This document shows, piece after piece, positions 5,445 through 8,030 of a stretch of DNA of 8,030 nucleotides (position 1 is its first letter; every line of letters begins with the position of its first letter). A program made the position numbers and the translations under genes. The DNA is from an uncultured Prevotellaceae bacterium (GTDB lineage Bacteria > Bacteroidota > Bacteroidia > Bacteroidales > Bacteroidaceae): positions 1 to 8,030 of the forward strand of contig CAMYYX010000077.1 in the NCBI GenBank assembly GCA_947303695.1, in the 5' to 3' direction. The notes beneath the pieces are model-generated. The model made no database searches and had not been told where the DNA came from. It was given only the letters and a program-made list of their open reading frames with translations.

Positions 5445-5630
5445 TTAGATTGCCTCTTCTTTTACAATTGCAACCTTACCTCTGTAATATCCACATGCTG
5501 GGCATACTGTGTGATATACATAGAATTCACCACAATTAGGACAAACTGCTAATGTTGGAGCTACGGCTCCGTCATGAGTTCTTCTTTTACGTCCTCTGGT
5601 TTTTGATTGTCTTCGTTTTGGATGTGCCAT
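5445..5630 (-). CDS. rpmF: 50S ribosomal protein L32 (bL32), zinc-binding form
   Basis: This is a small component of the large ribosomal subunit. The 61-residue protein begins with the typical MAHPKRRQSKTR and a very basic N-terminal tail. It then has a zinc ribbon with two cysteine pairs, CPNC (Cys30, Cys33) and CPAC (Cys43, Cys46), so it is the zinc-dependent (C+) type. Length is normal. It lies 46 bases after the YceD-family gene, the same pairing known from many bacteria including E. coli, and is followed at once by an intrinsic terminator. The sequence before the ATG is A-rich without a clear Shine-Dalgarno motif. Confidence 0.98.
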   Translation of the reverse strand: MAHPKRRQSKTRGRKRRTHDGAVAPTLAVCPNCGEFYVYHTVCPACGYYRGKVAIVKEEAI

Positions 5631-5676
5631 AATCTTATATTCTTTTAACGATTTACGATTGATATTGTTTTCTACG

Positions 5677-6144
5677 TTACTCTTCGTCGAACTTGTTGAC
5701 TGGTGTCAGCTGCTCCAGAGTTGCCATCATCGCCTCATCACATTGTCCGTCTTCGTGGACAACCTTCATCGGCAGACTCAGGGCAATGAGTTCGTAGATG
5801 AATTGTGAAACGTCTATCACTCCTTCGCTTTCCGGGATGACGACAGATTCGCCTTCGTCGGAATATTCGGCTCCAAGTTTCACGGTCAGCGTGTCATCTG
5901 TATCAATAGGTACTTCGACATCGGCCAGACAGCGGTCGCAAGGAGCGAATACTGTACCTTCGGAGTGAAAGTGAAAACGGAAAACTGATCGTGTGCTACC
6001 CTCGATGTGTAGTGTGGTCGTTACTTGACCTCGCTGTACAAGACCGTCGACTTTCTGAAAAAAGGTATCATCGATATGAAAGACTTTTTCCGTCCCGTCT
6101 ACGTTAGGGGCAAGCAAATCAATCGTGTATTCGTTCGCTTTCAT
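5677..6144 (-). CDS. yceD: YceD/DUF177 family protein
   Basis: The protein belongs to the YceD (DUF177) family. In E. coli and plants, members are linked to accumulation of 23S rRNA, and the gene usually sits directly before rpmF, as here. The visible family mark is PCDRCL, with a Cys pair in the middle of the protein, followed by an acidic stretch and a C-terminal ALSLPMKVVHEDGQC segment with one more Cys. I chose the ATG at 6144 (155 residues, MKANEYTIDLL). A GTG two codons upstream at 6150 would give 157 residues and lies closer to an AAAAGGA motif that follows the tsf stop. An in-frame TGA lies just before, so no longer form exists. It is 28 bases downstream of tsf and probably in the same transcript. 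Confidence 0.88.
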   Translation of the reverse strand: MKANEYTIDLLAPNVDGTEKVFHIDDTFFQKVDGLVQRGQVTTTLHIEGSTRSVFRFHFHSEGTVFAPCDRCLADVEVPIDTDDTLTVKLGAEYSDEGESVVIPESEGVIDVSQFIYELIALSLPMKVVHEDGQCDEAMMATLEQLTPVNKFDEE

Positions 6145-6172
6145 GTTCACAATGGCTCACAATTCCTTTTAA

Positions 6173-7165
6173 TTATTCAGCACGGAGTGTGAAACGCTTG
6201 AAGTCAGACACAGTAAGGTCTTTGTCTACGCTCTGAAGATACTGAGCAACACTTACCTTGCTGTCGTCGATGTATGCCTGATCAAGCAGACAAGACTCCT
6301 TGAAGAACTTAGAGAGCATACCGTTGGCGATGTTCTGAATCATCTGCTCTGGCAGGTTGGCAGCTTTCTCTTCAGCAACCTTTGCCTTGATTTCGCGTGC
6401 CTGTGCAGCCTGCTCAGGAGTGATCCAACCCTTGGTAGTATTTGACTCAATGTGGTCTTCGCTGTCAACATGTGCAGGATTGATACCAGCCTTCTTCAAT
6501 GCTGCCTCAACTGCCTTGTTAACCTGATTCTGCTTTGCCTTCTCAACGTCTGCTGCAAGTTCTGCATCCTTTACTGACTGAGGAACAGAAGCCTCGTCGA
6601 GTGCGATTGGTGACATAGCTGCAACCTGCATAGCGATGTTCTTTGCTACGCTTTCGTCGCAAGGCTTGTTCATAGCAACGAGTGTGCAGAGGAAGTTCTG
6701 ACCCATGTGGTTGTAAGCGCAAACATATTCGCCTTCAACTACATTATAGCCATCGAGTTCCATCTTCTCACCTGTTACACCTGAACGCTCAACGATAGCA
6801 TCAGGAACTGGAGTTCCATCCAATGAGAGAGCCTTAACCTCGTCAAGAGTCTTGCACTTGTTAGCAACTGCGAGGTCGAGAATCTTCTGTGCGAGAGCAA
6901 CGAAGTCTGCATTCTTTGCAACGAAGTCGGTTTCACACTTGAGTGCAATCATGGCAGCAAAATTGCCGTCCACCTTTGCGAGTACACATCCTTCTGCTGC
7001 TTCACGGTCTGAACGCTTTGCTGCAACCAACTGACCCTTCTTGCGAAGAATCTCCATTGCGGCTTCCATATCACCGTTTGCTTCAGTAAGGGCCTTCTTA
7101 CAGTCCATCAGACCTGCCTGGGTCTTCTGGCGAAGTGTATTGATTTCTGCTAATGTAATAGCCAT
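6173..7165 (-). CDS. tsf: Translation elongation factor Ts (EF-Ts)
   Basis: EF-Ts is the cytoplasmic guanine nucleotide exchange factor that recycles EF-Tu from the GDP to the GTP form. The 330 residues show the N-terminal UBA-like domain (about 1-50, with LRQKTQAGLMDCKKAL) and the conserved TDFVAKN motif (79-85), whose TDFV residues contact EF-Tu in the known structure. Two core subdomains follow, and near the C-terminus there is LLDQAYIDDSKVSVAQYL, the usual end of the family. It is longer than E. coli EF-Ts (283), with extra charged helical sequence at about 200-265. It follows rpsB after 35 bases, the near-universal rpsB-tsf order, so the two are very likely co-transcribed. Confidence 0.98.
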   Translation of the reverse strand: MAITLAEINTLRQKTQAGLMDCKKALTEANGDMEAAMEILRKKGQLVAAKRSDREAAEGCVLAKVDGNFAAMIALKCETDFVAKNADFVALAQKILDLAVANKCKTLDEVKALSLDGTPVPDAIVERSGVTGEKMELDGYNVVEGEYVCAYNHMGQNFLCTLVAMNKPCDESVAKNIAMQVAAMSPIALDEASVPQSVKDAELAADVEKAKQNQVNKAVEAALKKAGINPAHVDSEDHIESNTTKGWITPEQAAQAREIKAKVAEEKAANLPEQMIQNIANGMLSKFFKESCLLDQAYIDDSKVSVAQYLQSVDKDLTVSDFKRFTLRAE

Positions 7166-7200
7166 AATATTTCTTTATTTTCTGATTACGATACGATTGT

Positions 7201-8030
7201 TTATTCTTTCTCTTCTGCAGGTGCTTCCTCTGCTGGAGCCTCAACTGCTGGAGCTTCTTCTGCTACAGGAGCAGCTTCTTCTGCAGTTTCTTCAGCAGGA
7301 GCCTCTGCCTTCTTTACGGTCTTACGTGTACGCTTTGGTTTAACTGGCTCTTCTGCAGCAGCTACTTCCTGTGGCTGTTCGCCTGCAGCTTCCATGTCGA
7401 TTTTTTCAACCTTACGTTCTTCAAGACCTTCTGCGATTGCATCACAACATGCAGTAATGATTACTTCAATTGACTTTGAAGCATCGTCATTTGCAGGAAT
7501 CATGAAATCGATATTGTCTGGATTAGAGTTTGTATCAACAATAGCGAAAACAGGAATTCCAAGACGGTTTGCCTCATGAACTGCGATGTGTTCCTTCATC
7601 ACGTCAACAATGAAGAGAGCTGATGGAAGACGAGTAAGATCGGCAATTGAACCGAGGTTCTTCTCGAGTTTCTCTCTCTTACGACGAATCTGAAGATTTT
7701 CGCGCTTAGAAAGCTTGTCATATGTACCGTCAGCTAAGAGCTTATCAATGTTAGACATCTTCTTAACGGCCTTACGGATTGTTGGGAAGTTTGTAAGCAT
7801 TCCACCTGGCCAACGCTCAATAACATAAGGCATACCAACAGCCTGAGCCTTCTCTGCCACGATGTCTTTAGCCTGCTTCTTTGTTGCAACGAAAAGGATA
7901 CGCTTGCCAGACTTCGCAATCTGCTTCAATGCATCGGCTGCAACTTCAATATGATCTACAGTCTTGTTGAGGTCAATAATATGAATACCGTTACGCTCCA
8001 TGAAGATATAAGGAGCCATTGCAGGATTCC
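7201..8030 (-). CDS. rpsB: 30S ribosomal protein S2 (uS2), 5' end outside the window
   Basis: Ribosomal protein S2 of the small subunit. The open frame continues to the window edge: the codons before the internal Met at 8019 read Asn-Pro-Ala, matching the conserved WNPAMAPYIF of S2. The true start is therefore beyond 8030, and roughly 20-25 residues are missing. Core motifs include GIHIIDLNKT, ILFVATKKQA, RWPGGMLTNFPTI and PVFAIVDTNSNPDNIDFMIPANDDA. After the core (EGLEERKVEKIDMEAAG) comes a tail of about 59 residues at 7204-7380. It has a basic patch (KPKRTRKTVKK) and then an Ala/Glu/Pro-rich end. E. coli S2 has 241 residues and lacks such a tail; extended S2 C-termini are, to my knowledge, common in Bacteroidales. 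Confidence 0.97.
   Translation of the reverse strand, partial: NPAMAPYIFMERNGIHIIDLNKTVDHIEVAADALKQIAKSGKRILFVATKKQAKDIVAEKAQAVGMPYVIERWPGGMLTNFPTIRKAVKKMSNIDKLLADGTYDKLSKRENLQIRRKREKLEKNLGSIADLTRLPSALFIVDVMKEHIAVHEANRLGIPVFAIVDTNSNPDNIDFMIPANDDASKSIEVIITACCDAIAEGLEERKVEKIDMEAAGEQPQEVAAAEEPVKPKRTRKTVKKAEAPAEETAEEAAPVAEEAPAVEAPAEEAPAEEKE
7214..7258. repeat. 15-base coding repeat in the S2 tail, three units
   Basis: Three 15-base units (7214-7228, 7229-7243, 7244-7258), alike around TCTGCTGGAGCYTC, encode five-residue repeats on the minus strand giving EEAPA and VEAPA blocks at the C-terminal end of S2. Similar but less regular sequence continues to about 7310. Being a multiple of three, unit gain or loss would keep the reading frame. 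Confidence 0.75.

Overview
The window looks like a piece of a Bacteroidota chromosome, most likely Prevotella or a close relative in the Bacteroidales. The evidence is protein similarity recognised by eye, two promoter-like TATCTTTG boxes matching the Bacteroidota -7 consensus (TAnnTTTG), A-rich rather than Shine-Dalgarno-rich start regions, and a Bacteroidales-style extended ribosomal protein S2. The genus is an inference.

Right part (about 8030 down to 2722, minus strand): a long co-directional block devoted to protein synthesis and ribosome assembly. In transcription order it holds rpsB (5' end outside the window), tsf, a YceD/DUF177 gene, rpmF, an intrinsic terminator, era, der and a small lipoprotein gene that overlaps the der stop by one base. 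S2, EF-Ts and L32 are parts of the translation machinery. YceD, Era and Der act on rRNA or subunit maturation. The terminator lies only 19 bases before the era start, so era and der need read-through or an embedded promoter.

Left part: lptB is the only plus-strand gene (1822-2697). It converges on the lipoprotein gene and diverges from a minus-strand pair mlaE-mlaF (1573 down to 57, joined by an ATGA overlap). LptB powers lipopolysaccharide export to the outer membrane. MlaE/MlaF form the core of an inner-membrane phospholipid ABC transporter of the Mla family. Both jobs concern outer-membrane lipid asymmetry, and the two units share one 248-base intergenic region.

That intergenic region (1574-1821) is the most unusual stretch. 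It carries four arrays of tandem 7-base units (about 21 full units) around two opposed promoter-like boxes. The arrays form two inverted-related pairs, and the first array runs into the mlaE start codon. A separate array of 9-base units fills the era-der gap and begins at the era stop codon. I saw no tRNA or rRNA gene, CRISPR array, insertion sequence or phage gene. The coding content is mostly conserved housekeeping; the novelty lies in the intergenic repeat architecture.
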